Part shown: one piece after another, positions 43,807 through 52,682 of the stretch
Numbering within the stretch: position 1 is the stretch's first letter
How the letters are laid out: every line of letters starts with the position of its first letter
Assembly (NCBI RefSeq): GCF_900113905.1
Contig: NZ_FORC01000001.1
Coordinates: forward strand, 1,610,060-1,674,059
Length of the DNA stretch: 64,000 nt
Reading direction: 5' to 3'
Source: Phytopseudomonas argentinensis
Lineage (GTDB): Bacteria > Pseudomonadota > Gammaproteobacteria > Pseudomonadales > Pseudomonadaceae
Notes under the pieces: model-generated
The model's database searches: none
What the model saw: the letters and a program-made list of their open reading frames with translations, nothing else
What the model was told of the DNA's origin: nothing
Position numbers and translations under genes: made by a program

Positions 43807-45072
43807 TCACAAGAAGATCAGCATGAAGATTTCAAGATAGATAATCGCCAGCGCGGCACCAATCGGCAGGGTCACCACCCATGAGGTGAAGATCCGCCCG
43901 ACTACCGCCAGGTTGAGCGCGCCGATGCCCCGCGCCATGCCGATGCCCAGTACCGCACCGACCAGCGTGTGAGTGGTGGAGATCGGCAGGCCGATGCCCG
44001 ACGCGGCGACGACGGTGGCGGCGGTGGCCAGCTCGGCGGCGAAACCGCGGCTCGGGGTCAGCTCGGTGATTTTCTTGCCGATGGTGGCGATCACCTTCCA
44101 GCCATAGGTGGCCAGGCCGATGACGATGCCCACGGCGCCCATCAGCAGCACCCAGCCGGGTACCGAAGACTGGCCGCCGATGGCCATGTCGCCACCCGCC
44201 TCGATTACCCCTACCACCGCTGCCAACGGGCCGACGGCGTTGGAGACGTCACTGGCGCCGTGGGCGAAGGCCATGGAACAGGCAGTGAAGATCATCAGCA
44301 CCGCGAAGACCTTCTCGACGCTGGCGAAATGGAAGTCCTTGTCGGCTTCCTCGTCCAGCTTGATGCGGCGCAGCAACAGCATGCCCAGGCCGGCCACCAG
44401 AAGACCGACACCGGCGGACAGCAGAATGCTCTGGCCGGTGGTGAAGTTCAGGCCGACGTGCTTGAGGCCCTTGGTAAAAGTCATCAGCGCCAGCATGAAG
44501 CCGGTCAGGAACATGTACACCGGCACCCAGCGCTTGGCGTTGCGAAATGGATCCTCGGTGTCGAAGATCAGCCATTGCACGCTCATGAACAGGCCGAAGG
44601 CCAGCAGACCGGAAATGAAGGGGGTCACCACCCAGCTGGAGACGATCGGCACCAGGCCGCCCCAGTTCACCGCATCGACCGATACGCTGACCGAGGCGAA
44701 ACCGATGAGGGCGCCGACGATCGAGTGGGTGGTGGAGACCGGCCAGCCGCGAATCGAGGCGATCAGCAGCCAGGTACCGGCCGACAACAACGAGGCCATC
44801 ATGCCCAGCACGAACATGTCGGCGGGAATCACCGAGGCATCGACGATGCCGTTCTTGATGGTTTCGGTGACCTGCCCACCGGCCAGATAGGCACCGCAGA
44901 ACTCGAAAACCATGGCGATCAGGATCGCCTGCTTGATGGTCAGTGCCTTGGCACCCACCGAGGTACCCATGGCATTGGACACATCATTGGCACCAACGCC
45001 CCACGCCATGAACAAACCAAAGCAGCAGGCCATCACGAGGAGTACGAAACCGTAGTCCGCGACAAGAGACAT
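43807..45072 (-). CDS. Low-affinity inorganic phosphate transporter (Pit type)
   Basis: The 421-residue membrane protein has two halves with the PiT duplicated signature: WGVGANDVSNAMGTSVGA near the N-terminus and AHGASDVSNAVGPLAAVVG in the C-terminal half, plus PVSTTHSIVGALIG and PISTTHTLVGAVLG. It carries metal-phosphate/proton symport. It follows the DUF47 gene by 38 bases; PitA with a DUF47 regulatory partner is a conserved pair. Confidence 0.93.
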   Translation of the reverse strand: MSLVADYGFVLLVMACCFGLFMAWGVGANDVSNAMGTSVGAKALTIKQAILIAMVFEFCGAYLAGGQVTETIKNGIVDASVIPADMFVLGMMASLLSAGTWLLIASIRGWPVSTTHSIVGALIGFASVSVSVDAVNWGGLVPIVSSWVVTPFISGLLAFGLFMSVQWLIFDTEDPFRNAKRWVPVYMFLTGFMLALMTFTKGLKHVGLNFTTGQSILLSAGVGLLVAGLGMLLLRRIKLDEEADKDFHFASVEKVFAVLMIFTACSMAFAHGASDVSNAVGPLAAVVGVIEAGGDMAIGGQSSVPGWVLLMGAVGIVIGLATYGWKVIATIGKKITELTPSRGFAAELATAATVVAASGIGLPISTTHTLVGAVLGIGMARGIGALNLAVVGRIFTSWVVTLPIGAALAIIYLEIFMLIFL

Positions 45073-45110
45073 AGAGATTTACCTGTAAACCCAGAAAGGA
45101 TGCTGGCGAG

Positions 45111-45791
45111 TCAGCGCGCCAGCAGTTGTTCCAGTCGGTTGCCTACGCGCTCGGCGCGATCGGCAATGTCTCCGACCCAGTCGATGATCCGATAGAGGAA
45201 CATCACATCGACTGCGGGAAGATCCTTTTCCAGTTTGAACAAGGTGCGGCGCACCTCGATCTGCTGGCGGTCGGTTTCGCGCTCGATTTCCTCGAGCTCC
45301 TCGACCATGCGCTCGACCAGGGTGGCCTCACGACCGGCGAAACCGGCCTCGAGCAGCGAATCCAGCTCCTTCATCGCCTTGAGTGCCTGGGCACTGGCGT
45401 CCACGCAACGCTGCACATACGCCAGCATCAGCGGCTGCAGCGCGGCAGGGATGGTCATGGAACGGCCCAGCATCAACCCGGCGATATCCTTGGCCCGGTT
45501 GGCGACCTTGTCCTGGGTGCTGAGCAGTTCCAGCAGATCGGAACGCGGTACCGGCAGAAACAGGCTCTTGGGCAGGTGCATGCGCACGTTCTTCTTGAGC
45601 TTGTCGGCCTCGTTCTCCAGGCGCACCATGGCCTGCTGCACCTGCTCGACCCGCGTCCAGTCTTCGGCCATCACAGCCTCGAAGAATGGCACCAGATTGG
45701 CGGCGCATTCATGAGCCTTGGCGATATGCTGTTGCATCGGCCCGATCGGCGAGCGGCCAAACAGGCTGCTGATGAACGGATTGCTTGGCAT
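45111..45791 (-). CDS. DUF47 (PhoU-like) Pit accessory protein
   Basis: The 226-residue all-helical protein belongs to the TIGR00153/DUF47 family (NPFISSLFGRSPIGPMQQHI; ENEADKLKKNVRMHLPKSLF; RIIDWVGDIADRAERVGNRL), with the ExxxD metal-binding patterns of PhoU relatives. It is thought to regulate the neighbouring Pit transporter. It is the first gene of the pair. A -10-like TATACT lies on the minus strand at about 45826-45831, giving a short leader. Confidence 0.9.
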   Translation of the reverse strand: MPSNPFISSLFGRSPIGPMQQHIAKAHECAANLVPFFEAVMAEDWTRVEQVQQAMVRLENEADKLKKNVRMHLPKSLFLPVPRSDLLELLSTQDKVANRAKDIAGLMLGRSMTIPAALQPLMLAYVQRCVDASAQALKAMKELDSLLEAGFAGREATLVERMVEELEEIERETDRQQIEVRRTLFKLEKDLPAVDVMFLYRIIDWVGDIADRAERVGNRLEQLLAR

Positions 45792-46090
45792 GGGGGTGAC
45801 CCCTGTCTGTCAAAGAGGCGGCAAGTATACGGATGACATCCTGGCCAGGCCAGCGCGTGTCATCGTTTGGTCATAAAGTCGTATTTCGTCACTGATTTCC
45901 CGCGAAAAGCGGATGAAAATCAGGAAAAATACCAGCATGAATATTTTCACCACACCCCACTCCGGCGTCAGCCATGTTCGCCGACCTGCATCCGCCGCGC
46001 TTTTGCTCTACCCTGTACGGCCTAACGTGCGGGGCAGCGCCTCGCACCGCGCAACCCCCGCCGCCGTCGCCGCTTCACCGAGCCCTCGCA

Positions 46091-47461
46091 ATGAATAAAG
46101 AAACCGAAATCAAACTGCGCGCCAGTCGCGAAACCCTGGCCGCCCTGCAAACCCACCCCCTGCTGAAAAAACGCAGCAAGGCCGGCTGGGAGACGAGCGA
46201 GCTGTTCAACCAGTATTTCGACACCGAGGCCCGCGACCTTGCTGGTGCCAAGGTTGCCCTGCGCCTGCGCAAGGATGGCGAACAGATCATCCAGACCCTC
46301 AAGAGCCGCGGCCAGAGTGTGGCCGGCTTGTCCGAGCGCAACGAGTGGGACTGGTACCTGAGCAAGGCCAAACTGGATCTCAAGAAGCTCGACGACAGCT
46401 GCTGGCCAGCGGCCCTGGCCGAACTGGACAAAAAGCAGCTCAAACCGATCTTCACTACCGATTTCGTGCGCCAGCGCGCCGAGATCGCCTGGGGCCGCGG
46501 CAAGGCGCGGGTGGTCATCGAAGCGGCGCTGGACCTGGGCAAAGTGATCGCCGGCAAACAGCAGGAAGAAATCTGCGAGCTGGAGCTGGAACTGCGCCAG
46601 GGTGAGCCCGAAGCGCTGCTGGAACTGGCTGCCGAGCTGGCCGCCGACCTGCCGCTGATGCCCTGCGACATCAGCAAGGCCGAGCGCGGCTACCGCCTGT
46701 TCGACGAGGCCAGCTACGGCCTGCAGTTGCCCACGCCACAACTGGATGCCGAGCAGAGCCTGGACGACGCCGTTGCCGCCATCGGCTGGTTTCTGCTGGG
46801 CAGCAGCCAGCGTCTGGCCGAGCAGTACCGCCACAACGGCCACTGGCGCCTGCTGGTCGACTGGCTGGATTGCCTGGTGGAGCTGCGTGCCCTGTTCGGC
46901 AGCCTCGGTCAGGCCGCCCCCCGCGCCAGCACCAGCGAACTGCGCCAGGTACTCGATGCCCTGCTCGACGACTGGCGGCCACGGGTGCTGGCCGGCCAGG
47001 CGGACGACGCCGCGCGCCAGGACGCCCCTGCCCAATTCGCTGCCGAGCTGCAACAAACCCGCTGGGGCCGGTTTTCACTCGGTACCTCGCGCTGGCTGCT
47101 GACGCGCGCCTGGACCAGCGCACGCACCAAGCGTGGTGATCGCCAGGGCGCCGCCGCCTTGCAAAGCTGGCTGCCGACCTTCTTCGCCGAAGAGGGCCGC
47201 GACCTGCAGCTCAAGCGTTACCAGCAGCAGCCCGAAGACCTGGCCGAACAGCTGCCGCGCCTGGAGCGCTTGCTGCTCTGGCTGCACCTGGCCCGCGGCA
47301 CGCTCGACATCGCCGAGGCCGACCGGCTGTTCGGCGAACTCAACAAACTGGCTGAACTGGCGAAGCGCCCGATCAGTCCAGAAGAACTGGAGGCGCGCAT
47401 GACCCAGGCGCAGATCATCATGAGCCTCAAGCCCTGGAAAGCGCTGCTCAAGCACGGCTGA
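46091..47461 (+). CDS. CYTH/CHAD-domain inorganic triphosphatase (YgiF-like)
   Basis: The 456-residue protein has an N-terminal CYTH tunnel domain, with the ExExK motif ETEIKLR at residues 4-10 and RLRKDGEQIIQTLKSRG and ELELELRQGE. The C-terminal half (about 250-456) is a helical CHAD-like domain with histidine and arginine residues. YgiF cleaves inorganic triphosphate; the CHAD part may bind polyphosphate. That fits the adjacent phosphate transporter. A short CDS start at ATG 46091 is chosen because it places ExExK at the N-terminus; the preceding in-frame codons lack a ribosome-binding site. Confidence 0.87.
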   Translation: MNKETEIKLRASRETLAALQTHPLLKKRSKAGWETSELFNQYFDTEARDLAGAKVALRLRKDGEQIIQTLKSRGQSVAGLSERNEWDWYLSKAKLDLKKLDDSCWPAALAELDKKQLKPIFTTDFVRQRAEIAWGRGKARVVIEAALDLGKVIAGKQQEEICELELELRQGEPEALLELAAELAADLPLMPCDISKAERGYRLFDEASYGLQLPTPQLDAEQSLDDAVAAIGWFLLGSSQRLAEQYRHNGHWRLLVDWLDCLVELRALFGSLGQAAPRASTSELRQVLDALLDDWRPRVLAGQADDAARQDAPAQFAAELQQTRWGRFSLGTSRWLLTRAWTSARTKRGDRQGAAALQSWLPTFFAEEGRDLQLKRYQQQPEDLAEQLPRLERLLLWLHLARGTLDIAEADRLFGELNKLAELAKRPISPEELEARMTQAQIIMSLKPWKALLKHG

Positions 47462-47516
47462 TGACCCCGGCAGGTGGCGCGCCCACCTGCCCCGCTCGAC
47501 GACAGGACGCCCCTCG

Positions 47517-48248
47517 ATGTTCAAACTCAGCCTGAAATCCATCGCCGCCACCTGGCTGACCGGCCTGCTGGCACTGCTGCCACTGGCCCTGACCATGGTG
47601 GTGCTGGCCTGGCTGGTCAGCCTGCTCAACAATCTGATCGGCCCGTCCACGGCCATTGGCCGGCTGTTCGCCGCACTCGGCACGCCGTTCGCCAGCAACC
47701 CCTACCTGGCCTACCTGCTCGGCACCCTGGTGCTGCTGATCAGCCTCTATCCCCTGGGCCTGGCGGTGAAGCTGGGCCTGCGCCGCCCGCTTGGCTGGCT
47801 GATCGACGTGACCCTGCGGCGCACCCCGCTGATCGGCAACTTCTACAATCTGGCGGACCGCTTCGTCGGCCTGCTCGACAAGAAGAACACCGACATCACC
47901 AGCATGCGCCCGGTGTGGTGCTTTTTCGGCGGCGGCGATGGCGTGGCGGTACTGGCCCTGCAACCGACCTCGGAGCCGGTGGAGCTGGAGGGCCGTCCGC
48001 ACCTGGCGATCCTGGTGCCCACCGCACCGATTCCGGTCGGTGGCGGCCTGCTCTACGTGCCCGCCGACTGGGTAAAACCCGCCAACATGGGCGTCGACGC
48101 GCTGACCAGCATCTATGTGTCCATGGGCCTCACACCACCGCCCTCCCTACCCGCGCAAAGCCTGGAGGATGCCCGCGAGCCGGAGCCGCCAGCAGCCCCG
48201 GAACAGCTACCGCCAGCAGGCGAGCAAGCGACCAGGCCGCAGCCCTGA
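47517..48248 (+). CDS. DUF502-family membrane protein
   Basis: The 243-residue protein has two membrane helices (WLTGLLALLPLALTMVVLAWL and LAYLLGTLVLLISLYPLGLA) and the DUF502 motifs TPLIGNFYNLADRFVGLL, GRPHLAILVPTAPIPVGGG and LTSIYVSMG. The C-terminal 40 residues are Pro/Glu/Ala-rich. Function is unknown. It follows the triphosphatase by 55 bases and may be cotranscribed. Confidence 0.88.
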   Translation: MFKLSLKSIAATWLTGLLALLPLALTMVVLAWLVSLLNNLIGPSTAIGRLFAALGTPFASNPYLAYLLGTLVLLISLYPLGLAVKLGLRRPLGWLIDVTLRRTPLIGNFYNLADRFVGLLDKKNTDITSMRPVWCFFGGGDGVAVLALQPTSEPVELEGRPHLAILVPTAPIPVGGGLLYVPADWVKPANMGVDALTSIYVSMGLTPPPSLPAQSLEDAREPEPPAAPEQLPPAGEQATRPQP

Positions 48249-48348
48249 TCCGCGAACCATGAACCGGTGCTTAGTCGCCGCCGGCGCAATCAGGCATGCT
48301 GACAGCTGCTACAGAATGCCAACCAGCCAGCCGTAACCAGGAGCCCGC

Positions 48349-50133
48349 ATGTCCAGCCTCTCGCCTGCCGCCGCCGACCGCCTGCTGGATCTCAACGAGT
48401 TGCTGCGCGAACTGGTCGGCCAGGGCCGTATCGCCCAGGAAAGCGCCGAGCAGTGCCTGGCAATCCGCCGCAGCGGTGCCAATAACGACCTGCACCCACT
48501 GGAGTTCCTGGCCGCCCAGCAGCTCGAGGATCAGTCGCGCCCGGGGCGTACCTTCGACCTGGAAAGCCTGACCCTCTGGCTGGCGCAGCTTGCCGGGCAA
48601 CCGTACCTGCGCATCGATCCGTTGAAGATCGACGCGGCAGCGGTCACCCCGCTGATGTCCTACGCCTTCGCCCAGCGCCACAAGATCCTCGCCGTGGCGG
48701 TCAATGCCGAGGCGGTGACCATTGCCAGCGCGCAGCCGTTCATGCACAGCTGGGAAGCCAATCTCGTCCACGTGCTCAAGCGGCCGATCAAGCGCGTGGT
48801 GGCCAACCCGGCGGACATCCAGCGCTTTACCGTGGAGTTCTACCGCCTTGCCCGCTCGGTCAGCGGTGCCAGCAACAGCGACGCCAAGCTCAGCAACGTC
48901 GGCAACTTCGAGCAACTGCTCAACCTTGGCGCTCAGGACCAGGAGCCGGACGCCAACGATGCCCACGTGGTGAATATCGTCGACTGGCTGTTCCAGTACG
49001 CCTTCCAGCAGCGCGCCAGTGACATCCATATCGAGCCGCGCCGCGAACAGGGCAGCGTGCGCTTTCGCATCGACGGCGTGCTGCACACCGTGTACCAGTT
49101 CCCCGCCCAGGTCACCATGGCCATCGTCAGCCGCCTGAAGACCCTGGGCCGCATGAACGTCGCTGAAAAGCGCAAACCCCAGGACGGCCGGGTAAAGACC
49201 AAGACGCCCGCCGGCAACGAGGTGGAACTGCGCCTGTCGACCCTGCCCACCGCCTTCGGCGAGAAGATGGTGATGCGTATCTTCGACCCGGACGTGCTGC
49301 TGCGCGGCTTCGACCAGTTGGGCTTCAGCCCCGATGACCTCAAGCGCTGGGAAAGCATGACCCGCCAACCCAACGGCATCATCCTGGTCACCGGTCCCAC
49401 CGGCTCGGGCAAGACCACCACGCTGTACACCACCCTCAAGCAGCTGGCCACCGAGGAAGTGAACGTGTGCACCATCGAAGACCCCATCGAGATGATCGAG
49501 GGCGCCTTCAACCAGATGCAGGTGCAGCACAACATCGACCTGACCTTCGCCAGCGGCGTGCGCGCCCTGATGCGCCAGGACCCGGACATCATCATGGTCG
49601 GCGAGATCCGCGACCTGGAAACCGCCGAGATGGCCATCCAGGCAGCGCTGACCGGCCACCTGGTGCTTTCCACCCTGCACACCAACGACGCGCCGAGCGC
49701 CATCACCCGACTGCTCGAGCTGGGTGTGCCGCACTACCTGCTCAAGGCCACCTTGCTGGGCGTCATGGCCCAGCGCCTGGTGCGTACCCTGTGCCCGCAC
49801 TGCAAGGCGCCGGTGGAACTCGACGAAGCGGACTGGCAGGAACTTACCCGCCCCTGGAACGCGCCGCTGCCCACCGGCGCCCACCGCGCCGTGGGCTGCG
49901 TCGAATGCCGGGAAACCGGCTACCGCGGGCGCGCCGGGGTGTACGAGATCATGCTGCTGGGCGACAGCCTGAAACCGCTGATCAACGCCGATACCGACCT
50001 CACGCCTCTGCGCCGCCAGGCCTTCAAGGATGGCATGCGTAGCCTGCGCCTTTCCGGTGCGCAAAAAATCGCTGCCGGGCAGACCACGCTTGAAGAAGTA
50101 TTGCGCGTGACACCGCAAAGCGAGCAGCGCTAA
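48349..50133 (+). CDS. GspE/PilB-type secretion ATPase (orphan)
   Basis: The 594-residue ATPase has an N-terminal regulatory domain, the GspE/PilB core with Walker A GPTGSGKTTTLY (about 348-359), the Asp box EDPIEMIEGA, Walker B DPDIIMVGEIRD and the His box LSTLHTNDAPSAI, and a four-cysteine zinc site (LCPHCKAP and CVECRETG). It is the hexameric motor of a type II or type IV filament, but no pseudopilin, GspF or secretin genes are adjacent. A similar orphan stands in this position in PAO1, so it is an inherited arrangement. Confidence 0.9.
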   Translation: MSSLSPAAADRLLDLNELLRELVGQGRIAQESAEQCLAIRRSGANNDLHPLEFLAAQQLEDQSRPGRTFDLESLTLWLAQLAGQPYLRIDPLKIDAAAVTPLMSYAFAQRHKILAVAVNAEAVTIASAQPFMHSWEANLVHVLKRPIKRVVANPADIQRFTVEFYRLARSVSGASNSDAKLSNVGNFEQLLNLGAQDQEPDANDAHVVNIVDWLFQYAFQQRASDIHIEPRREQGSVRFRIDGVLHTVYQFPAQVTMAIVSRLKTLGRMNVAEKRKPQDGRVKTKTPAGNEVELRLSTLPTAFGEKMVMRIFDPDVLLRGFDQLGFSPDDLKRWESMTRQPNGIILVTGPTGSGKTTTLYTTLKQLATEEVNVCTIEDPIEMIEGAFNQMQVQHNIDLTFASGVRALMRQDPDIIMVGEIRDLETAEMAIQAALTGHLVLSTLHTNDAPSAITRLLELGVPHYLLKATLLGVMAQRLVRTLCPHCKAPVELDEADWQELTRPWNAPLPTGAHRAVGCVECRETGYRGRAGVYEIMLLGDSLKPLINADTDLTPLRRQAFKDGMRSLRLSGAQKIAAGQTTLEEVLRVTPQSEQR

Positions 50134-50183
50134 TCTGAGCAAACGCGGGCTCAGGGCAGCCTGCTCATGCCAGGAGCGGCGCC

Positions 50184-51791
50184 ATGAATATCCGCCAGAA
50201 GATGCTCGCCTGTGGAGCCGTCAGTATCGTTGCCACGCTTCTGGTCGGCGGCATCGGCCTCTGGGGCCAGGCGCAGTTGGGCGAGGCCCTGGTGGCCAAC
50301 GAAATCAATGCCAACGCCCTGCGCCATCACATGGATGGCGACATGATGCACGATGCCCTGCGCGCTGACGTGCTCGGCGCCTTTCTCACCGCCCCCGGCG
50401 ACGCCGCAGCCGCTGCCCAGGTGCGCGACGATCTCAAGGAACACAGCGCGCGCTTCCGCCAGGCCATGGAGCAAAATGCCAAGCTGCCGTTGGCCCCGGA
50501 GATTCGCCAAGCAATCGACGCCATTGGGCCGGTGCTGGAGGCCTATATCCAGTCGGCCACGCGCATCGTCGAGCAGGCTCTGGTCGATCCGCAGGCGGCA
50601 CGCGCGCTGATGGCCGATTTCTCGCGCAGCTTTGCCGAACTGGAAGGGCGCAATGAAACGATCAGCGAACAGATCGAAGCCAGCGTTGCCCAGACCCGTG
50701 CACGAACCGAAGCCGTGGTGCAGCAGGCGTCCTGGTGGCAATGGGGCAGCCTGGGCCTGGCCTGCCTGTTGATCCTCGCGATTACCCGGCAGCTGCTGCG
50801 CTCGGTGCTGCGGCCGCTGGCGAAGATCATCCAGGCCGCGCGCAGCATGGCCCAGGGCAACCTGCGCGCGCCGATCAGCGTCGACAGCCGCGACGAAGCC
50901 GGCCAGCTGCAACAGAGCCTGGCGGACATGCAGACCAGCCTGCGGCAGATGATCGAAACCATTCGTACCGAGAGCGAGGAATTACGCCGCGCGTCCCAGT
51001 ATCTGAGCCAGACCTCCGGCGAGGTGGCGCGCGGCGCCAGCGAGCAGGCCGAAGGCGCCACCAGCATGGCCGCGGCCATGGAACAGATGATCGGCAATAT
51101 CGCGCAGATCGCCGAACACACGCGTAGTGCCCGGGATATATCCGAACAGTCGGAACAGCTCACCACCACTGGCGGGCAGGTGATCGTTGGCGTGGTCGAC
51201 GGCATGAACCACATCGCCGATGCGGTCAATCAGTCGTCACGGACCGTCACCGTGCTGGGTCAGTCGTCCGAGGAAATCGATTCGATCATCCAGGTGATCC
51301 GCGGCATCGCCGAGCAGACCAATCTGCTGGCCCTCAATGCCGCCATCGAGGCCGCGCGCGCCGGGGAAGCCGGCCGTGGCTTCGCCGTGGTGGCCGACGA
51401 GGTGCGCGGCCTGGCGGCCCGCACCGCGCAGTCGACCCAGGAGATCACCGGCATGATCCAGCGCATCCGCGAATCCACTGCGCAGGCGGTGAAAAGCATG
51501 GAAGCCGGGGTCAGCCGGGTCACCGACGGCGTTGGCAAGGCCCAGCAAGCCAATGCCTCGATCACCGAAATTCGCCAGGGCGTGCAGCGCTCGGCACAGA
51601 TGGTCGACGAGATCGCCCACACCATCACCGAACAGTCCAAGGCCAGCAACGAAGTCGCCGAACGGGTGGAAATGATCAGCGAGGTGGCCCAGCGCAACAA
51701 CATGGCCATGCAGCAACTGGCGCAGATGTTGGTACAGATGGACAGCTCGGCCCAGGCCATGCAGGCCTCGGTACGGCGCTTCGAGCTGTAG
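50184..51791 (+). CDS. Methyl-accepting chemotaxis protein
   Basis: The 535-residue chemoreceptor has a membrane helix at about 8-30, a helical periplasmic domain (HHMDGDMMHDALRADVLGAF has two histidine pairs), a second helix at about 183-205, HAMP, and the cytoplasmic hairpin tip with [20 protein letters not shown] near residue 380. It is shorter than the other receptor and has a distinct sensor part, so ligand differs. The ATG at 50184 is 10 bases after an AGGAG site. Confidence 0.93.
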   Translation: MNIRQKMLACGAVSIVATLLVGGIGLWGQAQLGEALVANEINANALRHHMDGDMMHDALRADVLGAFLTAPGDAAAAAQVRDDLKEHSARFRQAMEQNAKLPLAPEIRQAIDAIGPVLEAYIQSATRIVEQALVDPQAARALMADFSRSFAELEGRNETISEQIEASVAQTRARTEAVVQQASWWQWGSLGLACLLILAITRQLLRSVLRPLAKIIQAARSMAQGNLRAPISVDSRDEAGQLQQSLADMQTSLRQMIETIRTESEELRRASQYLSQTSGEVARGASEQAEGATSMAAAMEQMIGNIAQIAEHTRSARDISEQSEQLTTTGGQVIVGVVDGMNHIADAVNQSSRTVTVLGQSSEEIDSIIQVIRGIAEQTNLLALNAAIEAARAGEAGRGFAVVADEVRGLAARTAQSTQEITGMIQRIRESTAQAVKSMEAGVSRVTDGVGKAQQANASITEIRQGVQRSAQMVDEIAHTITEQSKASNEVAERVEMISEVAQRNNMAMQQLAQMLVQMDSSAQAMQASVRRFEL

Positions 51792-51870
51792 CAGCAGCTG
51801 TCAACGCAGTGGAACCTGTAGCCTGCGGCCCTACTCTCAAGGAGAGGAACCCCCCACAGGAGTCATTGCC

Positions 51871-52173
51871 ATGCGCCGTTCACGTTCACTGCTGCTCGCC
51901 GGCCTGTTTCTGGCCGCTTCTACCCAGGTTCATGCCGTCAACCTGCGCGACGTCCTGTCGTCGGGTGCAACCACCGCATCGACCTACCTGACGTTCAAGG
52001 ACAACAAGATGATCGTCCCCGCCCAGGACGACGCCAGCAGCTATATCGCCAGCAATGGCGAAATCCGCGGTCCATACCTGGAAGCGGCGCTGCAGAAGAT
52101 CCGCACCGATCACCCGGACCTGCAAGCCAGCGACATGGAACTGGCCACCGCGATTCTCACTGCCCAGCAGTGA
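51871..52173 (+). CDS. DUF2388-family exported small protein
   Basis: The 100-residue precursor has a signal peptide (RRSRSLLLAGLFLAASTQVHA). The mature part (NLRDVLSSGATTASTYLTFK, then DDASSYIASNGEIRGPYLEA) is a DUF2388 protein, a family largely confined to Pseudomonas, of unknown role and often several copies per genome. CACAGGAG precedes the ATG. It ends 6 bases before a hairpin. Confidence 0.87.
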   Translation: MRRSRSLLLAGLFLAASTQVHAVNLRDVLSSGATTASTYLTFKDNKMIVPAQDDASSYIASNGEIRGPYLEAALQKIRTDHPDLQASDMELATAILTAQQ

Positions 52174-52178
52174 TAAAA

Positions 52179-52199
52179 AAGCCGGCCCAGGGCCGGCTT
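52179..52199. terminator. Bidirectional terminator between the DUF2388 gene and gcvH
   Basis: AAGCCGGCC (52179-52187) and GGCCGGCTT (52191-52199) form a 9-bp stem with a 3-base loop. On the minus strand it is followed by a run of six T, and on the plus strand by CTTCTTC. It lies between two convergent genes and should serve both, better for gcvH. Confidence 0.85.
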
Positions 52200-52216
52200 C
52201 TTCATGCACCCACGAC

Positions 52217-52600
52217 TCAGCCGTCGATGCTTGCCTGGTAGCCCGCGCTGTCGAGCAGCTTCTGCAGCTGCGAGGCATCGCTGGGCTGCAGCTTGAAGAA
52301 CCAGCTGCCGTACGGGTCGCTGTTGACGCTTTCCGGGCTATCGGCCAGGGCTTCGTTGATGGCGATCACTTCGCCAGCGACTGGCGCGTAGATGTCGGAA
52401 GCGGCCTTCACCGACTCGACCACACCGGCTTCCTGGCCCGCATCGAGCACCTTGCCGATTTCCGGCAGCTCGATGAACACCACATCACCCAGCGCTTCCT
52501 GAGCATGGTCGGAGATGCCCACAGTCACGCTGCCGTCGGCTTCCAGGCGTGCCCATTCGTGGCTGGTGGCGTAACGCAGATCGGCGGGGATAGAGCTCAT
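52217..52600 (-). CDS. gcvH: Glycine cleavage system H protein
   Basis: The 127-residue lipoyl carrier has the lipoylation site Lys65 in [10 protein letters not shown] and the H-protein blocks [39 protein letters not shown] and [12 protein letters not shown]. It carries the aminomethyl group between the P and T proteins. GAGGAACG precedes the ATG at 52600. It is 82 bases after gcvT on the same strand. gcvP is not between or next to them. Confidence 0.96.
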   Translation of the reverse strand: MSSIPADLRYATSHEWARLEADGSVTVGISDHAQEALGDVVFIELPEIGKVLDAGQEAGVVESVKAASDIYAPVAGEVIAINEALADSPESVNSDPYGSWFFKLQPSDASQLQKLLDSAGYQASIDG

Positions 52601-52682
52601 GTTGTCGTTCCTCATCAGACAGGACGGCGACCGCGCCGTCCGGGGAATTTAGCAGGTGCCTGCCACCTGTGTAAGGCGTGCC

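Noticed and set aside
45851..45885. Pho-box-like direct repeat (GTGTCATCGTTTGGTCATAAAG) in the pit/triphosphatase spacer
   Set aside because: The 11-bp periodicity fits, but the halves match the PhoB consensus at only 6 and 5 of 7 positions and the orientation is opposite to the pit operon; not reliable enough to annotate.
48271..50142. A 623-codon minus-strand frame antisense to the GspE-like ATPase
   Set aside because: The plus strand has all Walker and zinc motifs; the antisense product resembles nothing and is a by-product of high GC.
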